DNA of 64,000 bases from NCBI GenBank assembly GCA_903905065.1, contig CAIVEW010000039.1, positions 1 to 64,000 on the forward strand, written 5' to 3'. Below, piece by piece: positions 43,648 through 51,866 of this stretch. A program made the position numbers and the translations under genes. Source of the DNA: an uncultured Bacteroidota bacterium. GTDB lineage: Bacteria; Bacteroidota; Bacteroidia; Chitinophagales; Chitinophagaceae. How positions within the stretch are numbered: position 1 is the first letter of the stretch; each line of letters opens with the position of its first letter. The notes beneath the pieces were generated by a model. It worked only from the letters and a program-made list of their open reading frames with translations. It searched no databases and was not told the DNA's origin.

Positions 43648-44087
43648 TATACCGCGTCTCCGTATGCCATCCTCGTTAATTCATCCATGACCAGCCCTAC
43701 TCCGCCAGGAGTGACCAGCCAATCAATAGGCTTTTCCCTGGCGTTCCAGAATGGCTTTCTGAGCCAGTAATTAAACTCATCTACGTTACCAAACAGCTCC
43801 TCTCCCTGCTCAAATAATGCCGCAAGTTTCAGCAAATGTTCGCTCTGCACGGGGTCCAGGCTTTTTTTGCCTTCCCTGTAGTTGCTCACGGTGCGCGGAG
43901 ACATATGGATGATCTGCGCAAGATTTTTTTCCGGCATTTTAATGATCGTTGCCAGGTCGTAAAACAATTCAGACTTTACTCCCTTCCGCGCAATGGCTAC
44001 AAGACTCCTGCTATTTGTAAGATCAAATAGCTTAAACTTGTTTTTCACGGACCGGCCGCCAATGCTTCTTTTGACTATTACACTCAT
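43647..44087 (-). CDS. Xre/MbcA/ParS-type antitoxin (DUF2384)
   Basis: 146 aa. N-terminal Xre-like helix-turn-helix around residues 55-75 (KNLAQIIHMSPRTVSNYREG). The C-terminal toxin-binding domain has the usual EELFGNVDEFNYWLRKPF and ending (PIDWLVTPGGVGLVMDELTR). It neutralises the RES toxin and probably represses the operon. Placed first in the operon, overlapping the toxin by one base. Confidence 0.93.
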   Translation of the reverse strand: MSVIVKRSIGGRSVKNKFKLFDLTNSRSLVAIARKGVKSELFYDLATIIKMPEKNLAQIIHMSPRTVSNYREGKKSLDPVQSEHLLKLAALFEQGEELFGNVDEFNYWLRKPFWNAREKPIDWLVTPGGVGLVMDELTRMAYGDAV

Positions 44088-44150
44088 GGCAGTAATATTT
44101 CATTAAAGTTAGTGAATTTTTTCCATTTTAGAATGGAATTTATTCCTTCA

Positions 44151-44200
44151 ACCCCCGGCCCCTAAAGGGGGGCACTTGTGAATACGTTTTCAGCTGAGGA
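44151..44200 (+). repeat. Dispersed GC-rich repeat upstream of the TA operon
   Basis: ACCCCCGGCCCCTAAAGGGG then GGCACTTGTGAATACGTTTTC. Lies between the antitoxin start and the stop of the T9SS protein. Confidence 0.8.
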
Positions 44201-44228
44201 ACTTTTTTGAACATTGCGCGATTGCGTA

Positions 44229-46430
44229 CTACTCCTTCACAAACTTTCTCACCTCACTACGATTTATCTTCACAAAATAAACACCGGCGGGAAACGCCGA
44301 CACATCCACCTGCACTTGCTGACTGCCACCTGCAAGCGGCCGGCTGTAAACCGTTTGCCCCAGCAGATTAGTGATCTTTATACCTGATATTTTACCAGAG
44401 GACGTGATGGTAAGCTCATCTTTTGCTGGGTTGGGAAATAAAGTGATGCGGTCACTATTGCCTCGAGGTGTTGCGACACCTTCGCATCCTCCTATCAAAA
44501 TACTGGTATAGCATCCGGAAGAAATTGTATAAAAAATAGTGTCAAGACCCCATGAAGATCCAACATAAGTAACAATACCGGTCGTCGAGCCGACCGAAGC
44601 TACTGAGTTATTACTGCTGCTCCATATACCGCCGCTGACAGTATCTGATAACGTTGTTGGCAATGAGAAAACGCATAAGAAATCGCCAAAAACCCCGCTT
44701 CCCGTTATCATCGCCGGCGATGGGCTCACCCTCACAATCTTAGTAACATACCCACTACCTACCGAGTAAGTAATAACAGCAGTACCCAAAGAAAGCCCAG
44801 TTACCATACCACTACCCGAAGCCACTGTAGCCACAGATACATTGCTGCTGCTCCATGTGCCGCCGGTAGTGGCGTCACTTAGTAACAGGGAATCGCCTTT
44901 GCAGAGGATGGAGTCGCCGAAGATGGAGTTATCGATAACACAGCCAAGATTGGGATTATATTTTGCAAGGAACATATTGTTCGAGCCGCCAACTGTAAGC
45001 AAGGTGTCGCTTCCGAGGACAACCGTTATCGCCCTGATATGGCCCGCTATATAAATTTTGTCCCGGCTATCTGAAATTAGGCCAGCACCGTCAAATCCGC
45101 CCGAAGGAAATGTAACGTGCTGTAATAATGCCCCCGAAGAATTAAAACCTGCAAATAGCATAGGGTCAGTTCCTGTCACCGATGTAGGAATAATAATAGA
45201 ATCATTGGTGGTAACTGAATCGACATTTAGTAACCGGCCAGTAATCCAGAAATTATCGCAAGGATCTGCAGTAATCTCCCATATATTAAAATTATGTATG
45301 CCCGCAGCGGTAGATGCTGGCAATAGTGTTTTTCCCAATAATGTATTTCCAAATTCATCAAATTTTAAAATAAAACTTCCATTAGGAAGATAGGTGTTGT
45401 TACATGAAAACGTACCAAAATTAAAAGATGTATCGCCAATTGTTCCCACTATATAGACATTATTTTCATGGTCCAACGCCAAACCGTGAGGGAAGGTTGA
45501 AAATGAATTTTTGGCCCAGATTGTGTTACCAGATGTGTCCATTTCGATGAGATATGAACTATTCAGGGATGAACTGCTTGGCGACGGATATGCCGGCAAT
45601 AAAGTATCACTGCCAAAAATCAGGGCGGAAGATGAGTACCAACCAGAAAGGTATAATTTGTTGTTGTTGCCAACCAATAAGCGTTCGCCATAATCTTGCC
45701 CTATTCCTCCAAATGTTTTTCCCCATATATAATTCCCGGCAGAATCATACTTAATAAGGTATATGTCCCCGGAATCCTTATGCGCATTTACGAAAATATG
45801 GCCGCCAATTGTCAGCAAAGAATCGTCAAACGTACCGCTAACATAGATATTTTGTGCGGCATCAACGGCTATTCCTCCCTTAACTAAGTATTCATCGTAT
45901 CGGCCAACGCCTCCTCCGGACTGCGTCCATAAAACGTTTCCATTTACATCGTATTTTACTATAAAACAACAATCATTCTGAAACGGTCCGCCGCCAATAA
46001 CATAATTGGGGTTTATTATTGTATGGCTACCAAATAAAACCGTTTGACTATATAAATGACCAAGGATCAATAAATTTCCCTGTGCATCGGTCGTTATATT
46101 TGCTGGCTGGCAATACCCGTTACTGGCCTTATGAGCCCATAAAACGTTACCCATAGTGTCGTATTTTACAACAAATATTTGGTCGGTATCGTGTGGCGCA
46201 GTAAATTTTATCCCAGAGAAACATACACTATCGTCAAGACCAAAAAGGCCATAACTGTAGCCAACTACATATATCCCAGGATTGAAACTGGATTTGTCTA
46301 TACCTACCAACCCTGTAACGTTACCACCGTTACAACTTTGCGATTGTGCCCATTGCCATCCCTGTGCGTCCGTATGCAACGAGCGAAACAAGCAAAAACA
46401 CAATCCGATAAACAGTAAAATCTTCTTCAT
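44229..46430 (-). CDS. T9SS type A protein: beta-propeller repeats plus Ig-like repeats
   Basis: 733 aa from the ATG giving MKKILLFIGLCFCLFRSLHT; the track start adds 22 residues before this signal peptide (cut after DAQ). Residues about 25-500 hold six or seven SBBP-type blades (KYDTMGNVLWAHKAS; ITTDAQGNLLILGHLY; KYDVNGNVLWTQ; DAAQNIYVSGTF). Two BIg2-like repeats of the same family as the giant proteins follow (LCKGDSLLLSDATTGGTWSS). The C-terminus is a T9SS type A tail: ITLFPNPAKDELTITSSGK, then VDVSAFPAGVYFVKI. Likely a surface or secreted binding protein. Confidence 0.92.
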   Translation of the reverse strand: MKKILLFIGLCFCLFRSLHTDAQGWQWAQSQSCNGGNVTGLVGIDKSSFNPGIYVVGYSYGLFGLDDSVCFSGIKFTAPHDTDQIFVVKYDTMGNVLWAHKASNGYCQPANITTDAQGNLLILGHLYSQTVLFGSHTIINPNYVIGGGPFQNDCCFIVKYDVNGNVLWTQSGGGVGRYDEYLVKGGIAVDAAQNIYVSGTFDDSLLTIGGHIFVNAHKDSGDIYLIKYDSAGNYIWGKTFGGIGQDYGERLLVGNNNKLYLSGWYSSSALIFGSDTLLPAYPSPSSSSLNSSYLIEMDTSGNTIWAKNSFSTFPHGLALDHENNVYIVGTIGDTSFNFGTFSCNNTYLPNGSFILKFDEFGNTLLGKTLLPASTAAGIHNFNIWEITADPCDNFWITGRLLNVDSVTTNDSIIIPTSVTGTDPMLFAGFNSSGALLQHVTFPSGGFDGAGLISDSRDKIYIAGHIRAITVVLGSDTLLTVGGSNNMFLAKYNPNLGCVIDNSIFGDSILCKGDSLLLSDATTGGTWSSSNVSVATVASGSGMVTGLSLGTAVITYSVGSGYVTKIVRVSPSPAMITGSGVFGDFLCVFSLPTTLSDTVSGGIWSSSNNSVASVGSTTGIVTYVGSSWGLDTIFYTISSGCYTSILIGGCEGVATPRGNSDRITLFPNPAKDELTITSSGKISGIKITNLLGQTVYSRPLAGGSQQVQVDVSAFPAGVYFVKINRSEVRKFVKE

Positions 46431-46510
46431 AGGGCCAGTATTATATAGTGAAAGTACACAATATTTCGAGAAAAAGAAGACGCGGAATGAATTCAATAGT
46501 TGAAAGCCTA

Positions 46511-46551
46511 TTCACGAGCAAAGCCCCCTTCAGGGGTTTGGGGGTTTCTAC
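46511..46551 (-). repeat. Dispersed GC-rich repeat at the end of the AraC gene
   Basis: On the coding strand TAG is followed by AAACCCCCAAACCCCTGAAG, then GGGGCTTTGCTCGTGAATAGG, keeping the GTGAATA word of the family. Confidence 0.8.
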
Positions 46552-47420
46552 TTCAGCAACTCACAAGGCTTCAACCCCGTAACACGCTTAAATGCAGTGC
46601 TGAAATGAGAGATGCTGCTGTAGCCGAGGGTGTTGGCCACATCGGTTACGGAAAGGCCTTGCAGCTGGAGGAGCTCCTTGGCTTTGGCTATGCGCAGCTC
46701 CTGCTGGTATTCGTGTATGGTGCGGCCAGTAACGGTCTTAAAGCCTTTTTTCAGGTAGCATTCGTTCATGGCCACTTTGCGGGCCAGTTCGCGTATGGTG
46801 TGGGGCTGGTCTATGTGCTGCGCTATGATGCGGCGGGCGTCCTGTATCTTTTCGCGCTCGCTCTCGTAGGCCAGGAAGCGGCAGGCTGGCACCTGGCAGG
46901 CTTCAAACGGTATGGTGATGCACTCCAGCGCACGGCGCAGCAGGTGCATTGCAGCGCTGCTCCGCTCCAATGATTTTATGAATGGCGTAGCCACTGTTTC
47001 CGTCTGCAGCTTGTCCACCAGGCTGCGGGAGAGTGCACAAATGGAAAACGGTATTTGCGTGCTCTGGTCAAAACGGAAGGGCTGGTTGGCCATCAGCGTT
47101 TCGGCAGGGTACTGATCAAAGAAGGCCGGCAAGAAACGAAGCGTACAAACGCTGCCATTTGATGAAGAAGCATCATCGGCCAATTGCAGGTAACAAAGCT
47201 CCAAACAAAACTTATTGTCGGCTATGGGGTAAAGGCTCAGCATGCCCTTGTCCTCTCGGTTCTCATCGTCAGGCAGCGCTACCTCATAGGATTCACCCTG
47301 TATGGAATTACTTATCACTAGCGGCTCAGTCGCAAGTACACGCACTTCCCCGCCTATGAATCGCTCCACGGGACTTGGCTGTTGCGTATTTGTTATGGCT
47401 GCTTTTGGCATAGCCCGCAA
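46548..47420 (-). CDS. AraC family transcriptional regulator
   Basis: 290 aa. The N-terminal ~180 residues match no domain I recognise. The C-terminal ~100 residues are an AraC DNA-binding domain with two helix-turn-helix motifs (TIRELARKVAMNECYLKKGF and SVTDVANTLGYSSISHFSTA) and the closing FKRVTGLKPCELLK. Start may be Met1 or Met4 (47411). It lies on its own, with no adjacent obvious target operon on the same strand. Confidence 0.9.
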   Translation of the reverse strand: MRAMPKAAITNTQQPSPVERFIGGEVRVLATEPLVISNSIQGESYEVALPDDENREDKGMLSLYPIADNKFCLELCYLQLADDASSSNGSVCTLRFLPAFFDQYPAETLMANQPFRFDQSTQIPFSICALSRSLVDKLQTETVATPFIKSLERSSAAMHLLRRALECITIPFEACQVPACRFLAYESEREKIQDARRIIAQHIDQPHTIRELARKVAMNECYLKKGFKTVTGRTIHEYQQELRIAKAKELLQLQGLSVTDVANTLGYSSISHFSTAFKRVTGLKPCELLK

Positions 47421-47447
47421 AGTTAAGGAAAAATGGCGTCACCCCGG

Positions 47448-47466
47448 CCCTCTCCCAAGGAGAGGG
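47448..47466. repeat. CCCTCTCC/GGAGAGGG hairpin repeat
   Basis: CCCTCTCCCAAGGAGAGGG: 8-bp stem, 3-nt loop, upstream of the AraC gene. It has the look of a dispersed repeat; copy number needs a genome search. Confidence 0.6.
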
Positions 47467-47504
47467 TGAAGTAGAATGAGTTTGGTGAACTATACGTCAC
47501 CGAT

Positions 47505-47592
47505 TTTCAAATTAGGCCGGCATTTTCAAATTTGCACCCGTCCCAATGGCGTTCAGCCGGGCGGGCATTTTCAAATTTCAAATTATTTCACT
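47505..47592 (-). repeat. Three copies of AATTTGAAAATSSS at the aldo/keto reductase end
   Basis: On the minus strand AAATTTGAAAATGCCCGCC, AAATTTGAAAATGCCGGCC and AATTTGAAAATCGGTGACG. The TGA of the reductase is part of the preceding ATTTGA word. Confidence 0.7.
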
Positions 47593-48540
47593 GATCTCTC
47601 TCATTACTTCGGGAGTAAGCTTTGCAAGAACATCCACAGCTTTCAGGTTTTCGATAAGCTGGGCTTCTTTTGTGGCGCCGAGTATTGCCGTGGTTACATT
47701 GGGGTTGTGTATGCACCAGGCTATGGAAAGTGTACCTGTAGTTGTGCTTAATTCCTTAGCCACTTTGTCCAGTTTTTTTACCTTTTCTATTTTGTCTTCC
47801 TGCATCACGCGTTCCTTGAGCCAGCCGTAGTTTTCCAGTGCCAGGCGTGACCCTTCGGGTATGCCTTTATTGTACTTGCCGGTAAGGAGACCGGATGCCA
47901 GCGGGCTCCATATGGTAGTGCCTATACCTACCTCTGCAAAAACAGGCAGGTAGTCATGCTCCACTTTCTGACGCTCAAAAAGATTGTATTGCGGTTGCTC
48001 CACTGCCGGACCTACAAGGTTCAATGACTTCGCTACTCTGTGTGCCTCCAGTATGGCGTCTGCGCCCCACTCGCTGGTGCCCCAGTAGAGTATTTTGCCT
48101 TGCTGCAGCAGTATGTTCATCGTCCATACTACCTCCTCAACAGGTGTTTCCGGGTCCGGGCGATGGCAGAAATAGATATCCAGGTAGCTGGTGCGCAGCC
48201 GCTCCAGGGCTGCATGGCAGGCATCAGTAATGTGCTTGCGGCTTAGCCCCGTTTGGTTCGGGCGGTTATATTTTCCAAATAATCCAAAGAATACTTTGCT
48301 CGACAGGCAGTAAGAACCGCGGTCCCAACCCTTCTTGCTCAGCACCTTCCCCATTATCAGCTCCGACTTGCCACCCTCATATCCTTCCGCATTGTCAAAG
48401 AAGTTGATGCCGTTGTCGTAGGCAAGGCTCATCATTTTATCGGCGGCATTATCATCTACCTGTTTTGAAAACGTGACCCATGAGCCATACGACAGTATGC
48501 CCAGTTTCAGTCCCGTTATTCCCATTCTGCGGTATTCCAT
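47578..48540 (-). CDS. Aldo/keto reductase, Kv-beta-like subfamily
   Basis: 320 aa. Opening MEYRRMGITGLKLGILSYGS is typical of the voltage-gated K+ channel beta-subunit-like reductases. Catalytic tetrad candidates: Asp and Tyr in FFDNAEGYEGGKSE, Lys in LSSKVFFG, His in YFCHRPDPETP. The NADPH-binding end is AILGATKEAQLIENLKA. It would reduce aldehydes or ketones with NADPH. A K+ channel gene exists at 38176 but it is 9 kb away and not in an operon, so no link is claimed. Confidence 0.93.
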   Translation of the reverse strand: MEYRRMGITGLKLGILSYGSWVTFSKQVDDNAADKMMSLAYDNGINFFDNAEGYEGGKSELIMGKVLSKKGWDRGSYCLSSKVFFGLFGKYNRPNQTGLSRKHITDACHAALERLRTSYLDIYFCHRPDPETPVEEVVWTMNILLQQGKILYWGTSEWGADAILEAHRVAKSLNLVGPAVEQPQYNLFERQKVEHDYLPVFAEVGIGTTIWSPLASGLLTGKYNKGIPEGSRLALENYGWLKERVMQEDKIEKVKKLDKVAKELSTTTGTLSIAWCIHNPNVTTAILGATKEAQLIENLKAVDVLAKLTPEVMREISEII

Positions 48541-48555
48541 AAACCCAAACTTAAA

Positions 48556-48608
48556 ACCCCAAACCCCTAAAGGGGCTTCACTTGTGAATAATACTTCGAC
48601 TTTGGAAA
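48556..48608 (+). repeat. Dispersed GC-rich repeat upstream of the aldo/keto reductase
   Basis: AACCCCAAACCCCTAAAGGG then GCTTCACTTGTGAATAATAC and TTCGACTTTGG; the fullest copy of the family in the window. It faces the copy at 48647 in opposite orientation. Confidence 0.8.
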
Positions 48609-48646
48609 TAACCTCAACATTGCCTAAATATGGGCTTCACTAAATG

Positions 48647-48675
48647 GGAAGCCCCCTTCAGGGGGTTGGGGGTTA
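48647..48675 (-). repeat. Dispersed GC-rich repeat at the end of the DUF1015 gene
   Basis: On the coding strand TAA is followed at once by CCCCCAACCCCCTGAAGGGG and GCTTCC. Confidence 0.8.
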
Positions 48676-49914
48676 AATCATATACACCACCAGCCCATCC
48701 CTCAGCTTGGGTTCAAACCAGGTGCTTTTAGGGGGCATTACGTTTCCGCTGTCGGCTATGTCGAATAGTTGCTGTATAGTTACCGGGTATAAAGAGAATG
48801 CCACTGCGGCTTCCTTGCTGTCCACGCGCTGCTGCAATGCCTGCATGCCGCGTATGCCGCCTATAAAATCTATACGCTTGTCCACGCGAGGGTCTTTAAT
48901 GCCCAGCAGCTTGTCGAGTACGTTTTGCTGTAGTATAGTTACATCCAGCACACCTATCGGGTCGTTTGAAAAAGTACCGGGCTTTACCAGCAATTCATAC
49001 CACCTGCCGTCCAGGTACATCCCGAAATCATGCGCGTGGTATGGTTTGTAGGCCTCGTCACTTGGCAGCGAAACAACGAAATCATCTTCCAGCATCTTCA
49101 AAAAAACCTGTGGCGTCATGCCATTTAGGTCTTTTGCTACACGGTTATAGTCCATTATTTCCAACTGACTGGCTGGGAATATGCAGGTAACAAAGTAGTT
49201 GAACGACTCATCGCCGTCCACCGAATAGCCATTGTCGCGGCGCTCCTGGCATACTTTGGCAGCAGAGGCGGCGCGGTGATGACCGTCGGCTATATAAGTG
49301 CAAGGCACATCCTGCGCAAAATGGTGTGTAATGGAAGCCACCTTAGCATACTCGCTTACCACCCAGAAGATATGCCGCACCCCATCAGAAGCCGTGAAGT
49401 CGTACTCCGGCGCATGCGCCTTCTTCCACTCCTCTATTATCAGCTGCACACTCTCGCAGTCATTGTAAGCCAGGAACACAATACCCGTTTGTGCACCGGT
49501 CATAGAGATATGATTGATCCGGTCTAGCTCTTTTTCGGGGCGGGTGAATTCGTGCTTCTTTACAATACCGTTGTTATAGTCGTCTATCGAAGAGCCGCAG
49601 ACCAGGCCGGTTTGCGAGCGTCCATTCATTACGAGTTCGTATATGTAGTAACAAGGCTCTGTGTCCTGCACCATTATTTTCTGCTCCACCATGGCGTCCA
49701 GGTTTTCCTTTGCCTTTTCATACACCAGCGAGCTGTGTACATCAACACCATCGGCCAGGTCTATCTCCGACCGGGTAACGTGGTAGAAATTGTAAGGGTC
49801 TTTTTTGAACGCACGCGCTTCTGCAACGCTTACCACATCATAAGGTAGTGTGGCTACTTCAGCCGCCAGTTGCTTTACAGGCCGCAGGCCCTTGAAAGGA
49901 GTTATTTTTGCCAT
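48673..49914 (-). CDS. DUF1015 family protein
   Basis: 413 aa, usual length. Family landmarks: ITPFKGLRPVKQ at the start, TLPYDVVSVAEARAF, a central YIADGHHRAASAAKV, and DFIGGIRGM near the end. Function is unproven, but the gene is often in an operon with serine biosynthesis genes (serC, serA). Here serC lies 148 bp upstream on the same strand, while serA is missing from between them. The GHHR motif has been taken as a catalytic or phosphate-binding site; that is inference. Confidence 0.92.
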   Translation of the reverse strand: MAKITPFKGLRPVKQLAAEVATLPYDVVSVAEARAFKKDPYNFYHVTRSEIDLADGVDVHSSLVYEKAKENLDAMVEQKIMVQDTEPCYYIYELVMNGRSQTGLVCGSSIDDYNNGIVKKHEFTRPEKELDRINHISMTGAQTGIVFLAYNDCESVQLIIEEWKKAHAPEYDFTASDGVRHIFWVVSEYAKVASITHHFAQDVPCTYIADGHHRAASAAKVCQERRDNGYSVDGDESFNYFVTCIFPASQLEIMDYNRVAKDLNGMTPQVFLKMLEDDFVVSLPSDEAYKPYHAHDFGMYLDGRWYELLVKPGTFSNDPIGVLDVTILQQNVLDKLLGIKDPRVDKRIDFIGGIRGMQALQQRVDSKEAAVAFSLYPVTIQQLFDIADSGNVMPPKSTWFEPKLRDGLVVYMI

Positions 49915-50062
49915 AAAGAATTGTCCGCTGCAAACGGGTTTTATAAATCAACGTATATCCGGCACTAATTTACTATTTCCCCGGCTGTATTCGTTTTTTA
50001 AATAAAAAAAATCAACCGCAATACGTTGCAGCCAAGCGCATTATATAGTCACTTTCCCTTTA

Positions 50063-51127
50063 TCAGGAAACTGATTTCATAATTTCCACCAGTCGTTCTA
50101 CCCAATCCAGCGGCACCGCATTATATATTGATGCCCGGAAACCACCTACAGACCTGTGGCCCTTTATCCCCGTGATATCGTTTTCCTCACATAATGCCAG
50201 GAGTTTCTTCTCCGCTTCCGGAGTCTTTGCAGTGAAACAGACATTCATCAGGCTTCTATGCGCTTTTTCCGTAACGTAGGGCACAAAAACATTGCTGCTA
50301 TCCAGCGTATCGTAAAGCAATTTTGCCTTTTGCTTATTCTCTTTTTCTATCGCGCTTATGCCTCTTGATTCTATCCAGCGAAGCATCAGCAACGATACAT
50401 AAACACCAAAAACGTTGGCCGTGTTCAGGATAGATCCTTCTTTCACCTGTTCGCTGTAGCTAAGCATCGGCGGCAATTCACGCGCGGCGCGCTTCAGCAG
50501 GTCTTTGCGTATTACAGCCAGCGCCACACCTGCTATTCCCAGGTTTTTCTGGGCAGCAGCGTAAAACAAAGCATATTTCGAATAGTCGTGTTTGCGGCTG
50601 AAAATATCGCTGCTCATATCGGCGATCAGCGGCGCCTTTGGCTCAGGTACCTGCCCCCACTGTGTGCCGTAGATCGTGTTGTTGGTTGTGATGTGCATAT
50701 AAGCCAGCTTCGCAGGTATCTTTGCAGGCCATTCGGGCAACCGGTTATAGTTGGTCTTTTTAGAAGAGGCCAGCACTTGTGCGCTCCCGTAGAATGCCGC
50801 ATATTGTTGCGCCTCTTCAGCCCAGTGCCCCGTCTCTATGTATCCGGCAGCGCCATCCTGTGGCAGGAAGTTCATAGGTATCATGCAAAACTGCTGGCGT
50901 CCCCCACCTTGCAACCAAAGCGCTTCGTAATTATCGTCCAGCCCGCACAGTTTTTTTACCAGGTGCTTGCTCTCCGCAAGTATCTCTGCAAATTCCGGTC
51001 CCCTGTGGGGTAATTCGAGTATAGAAAGTCCTGTTTTCTTATACTTATTCACGGCCTTTGCGGCCTCGTGCAGCACTTCCGGCGGCAGTGCTGCCGGACC
51101 CGCGTTAAAATTGATTTTCGCCTGCAT
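50063..51127 (-). CDS. serC: Phosphoserine aminotransferase
   Basis: 354 aa. Opening INFNAGPAALPPEVL and GLSILELPHRGPEF are diagnostic for SerC. The PLP lysine lies in FYAAAQKNLGIAGVALAVI (residue about 195), and IADMSSDIFSR precedes it. The C-terminal GIKGHRSVGGFRASIYNAVP contributes phosphate-binding residues. It converts 3-phosphohydroxypyruvate and glutamate to phosphoserine, and also serves pyridoxal phosphate synthesis. Start lies 20 nt after the DUF502 stop. Confidence 0.97.
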   Translation of the reverse strand: MQAKINFNAGPAALPPEVLHEAAKAVNKYKKTGLSILELPHRGPEFAEILAESKHLVKKLCGLDDNYEALWLQGGGRQQFCMIPMNFLPQDGAAGYIETGHWAEEAQQYAAFYGSAQVLASSKKTNYNRLPEWPAKIPAKLAYMHITTNNTIYGTQWGQVPEPKAPLIADMSSDIFSRKHDYSKYALFYAAAQKNLGIAGVALAVIRKDLLKRAARELPPMLSYSEQVKEGSILNTANVFGVYVSLLMLRWIESRGISAIEKENKQKAKLLYDTLDSSNVFVPYVTEKAHRSLMNVCFTAKTPEAEKKLLALCEENDITGIKGHRSVGGFRASIYNAVPLDWVERLVEIMKSVS

Positions 51128-51128
51128 A

Positions 51129-51164
51129 ATTTTTCTTCTGTTGTTTATTTTTCTTCTGTTGTTT
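51129..51164 (-). repeat. 18-bp perfect tandem duplication at the DUF502/serC junction
   Basis: On the coding strand AACAACAGAAGAAAAAT-type unit repeated head to tail (51129-51146 and 51147-51164). The first copy encodes the last residues (TTEEK) of DUF502, the stop TAA spans the junction, and the second copy forms the purine-rich leader of serC. Confidence 0.85.
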
Positions 51165-51738
51165 GTGGTTCTTCCGTTGTTGTTATCCCGCCACTTACTG
51201 CAAATTTCATAGCCTCGCCAGCTGTCATTTCCTTTACTGGTTTCACGTATTTACCTTCGGTCACTATCACCCATCCTGATATCGCGTAAGCATGTGGCAG
51301 GTAAACCGCCACTTTATTTTCCATGCCCAGGTAAGTCATATCGCGTTGCGTCATAAAACCGATCCGCCAAATTTCGGGGTTCACGTTCACACATACCCAG
51401 ACAGGTTTGTTAAATCGTTTTTTATCGCCTACAAAAGACTTGATCACATCCCGCACCGACGAGAAAATATACTTTATTCCAGGCGTGCGCTCCATCAGGT
51501 GTTCAAACGCGTCGAACAGCCATTTGCCCACGAAAAAACGTGTGCCCAGATATCCTACACCGGTCACCAGCACCACAATGAAGATGACGCCAAACCCACG
51601 GCCTCTAGGTACAAACGGCACCATGTTGTCGATGCCATTAAACGCCGAATAAAGAATATAGGCGGTAATAGCTATAGGGCTTAACAACAACAGGCCTTGC
51701 AGAAAAGACCTTAATAAAACAGCAGCGAAACGGCGCAT
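51145..51738 (-). CDS. DUF502 family membrane protein
   Basis: 197 aa from the ATG giving MRRFAAVLLRSFLQG; the track start adds 16 residues. Two membrane segments (LLLSPIAITAYILYSAF; FGVIFIVVLVTGVGYLGTRF) are followed by the conserved cytosolic part: ERTPGIKYIFSSVRDVIKSF, VWVCVNVNPEIWRIGFMTQR and AVYLPHAYAISGWVIV. Function unknown; the family is a conserved inner-membrane protein. Upstream of serC in the same orientation, so probably co-transcribed. Confidence 0.9.
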   Translation of the reverse strand: MRRFAAVLLRSFLQGLLLLSPIAITAYILYSAFNGIDNMVPFVPRGRGFGVIFIVVLVTGVGYLGTRFFVGKWLFDAFEHLMERTPGIKYIFSSVRDVIKSFVGDKKRFNKPVWVCVNVNPEIWRIGFMTQRDMTYLGMENKVAVYLPHAYAISGWVIVTEGKYVKPVKEMTAGEAMKFAVSGGITTTEEPQTTEEK

Positions 51739-51866
51739 GGCCGCAAAGGTACGGAATGCACACAAACACCATTTCAAAAATATCACTATTCCAGCATCAT
51801 TTAGGTTAGAATTTGTAATTTATTACCCTACATTCGTAAGTACTATAGTACCGTTTTGATACGCAG

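Noticed and set aside
38176-48540. Kv-beta-like reductase and K+ channel as a functional pair
   Set aside because: They are 9 kb apart on opposite strands, and the reductase family name alone does not imply a channel partner.
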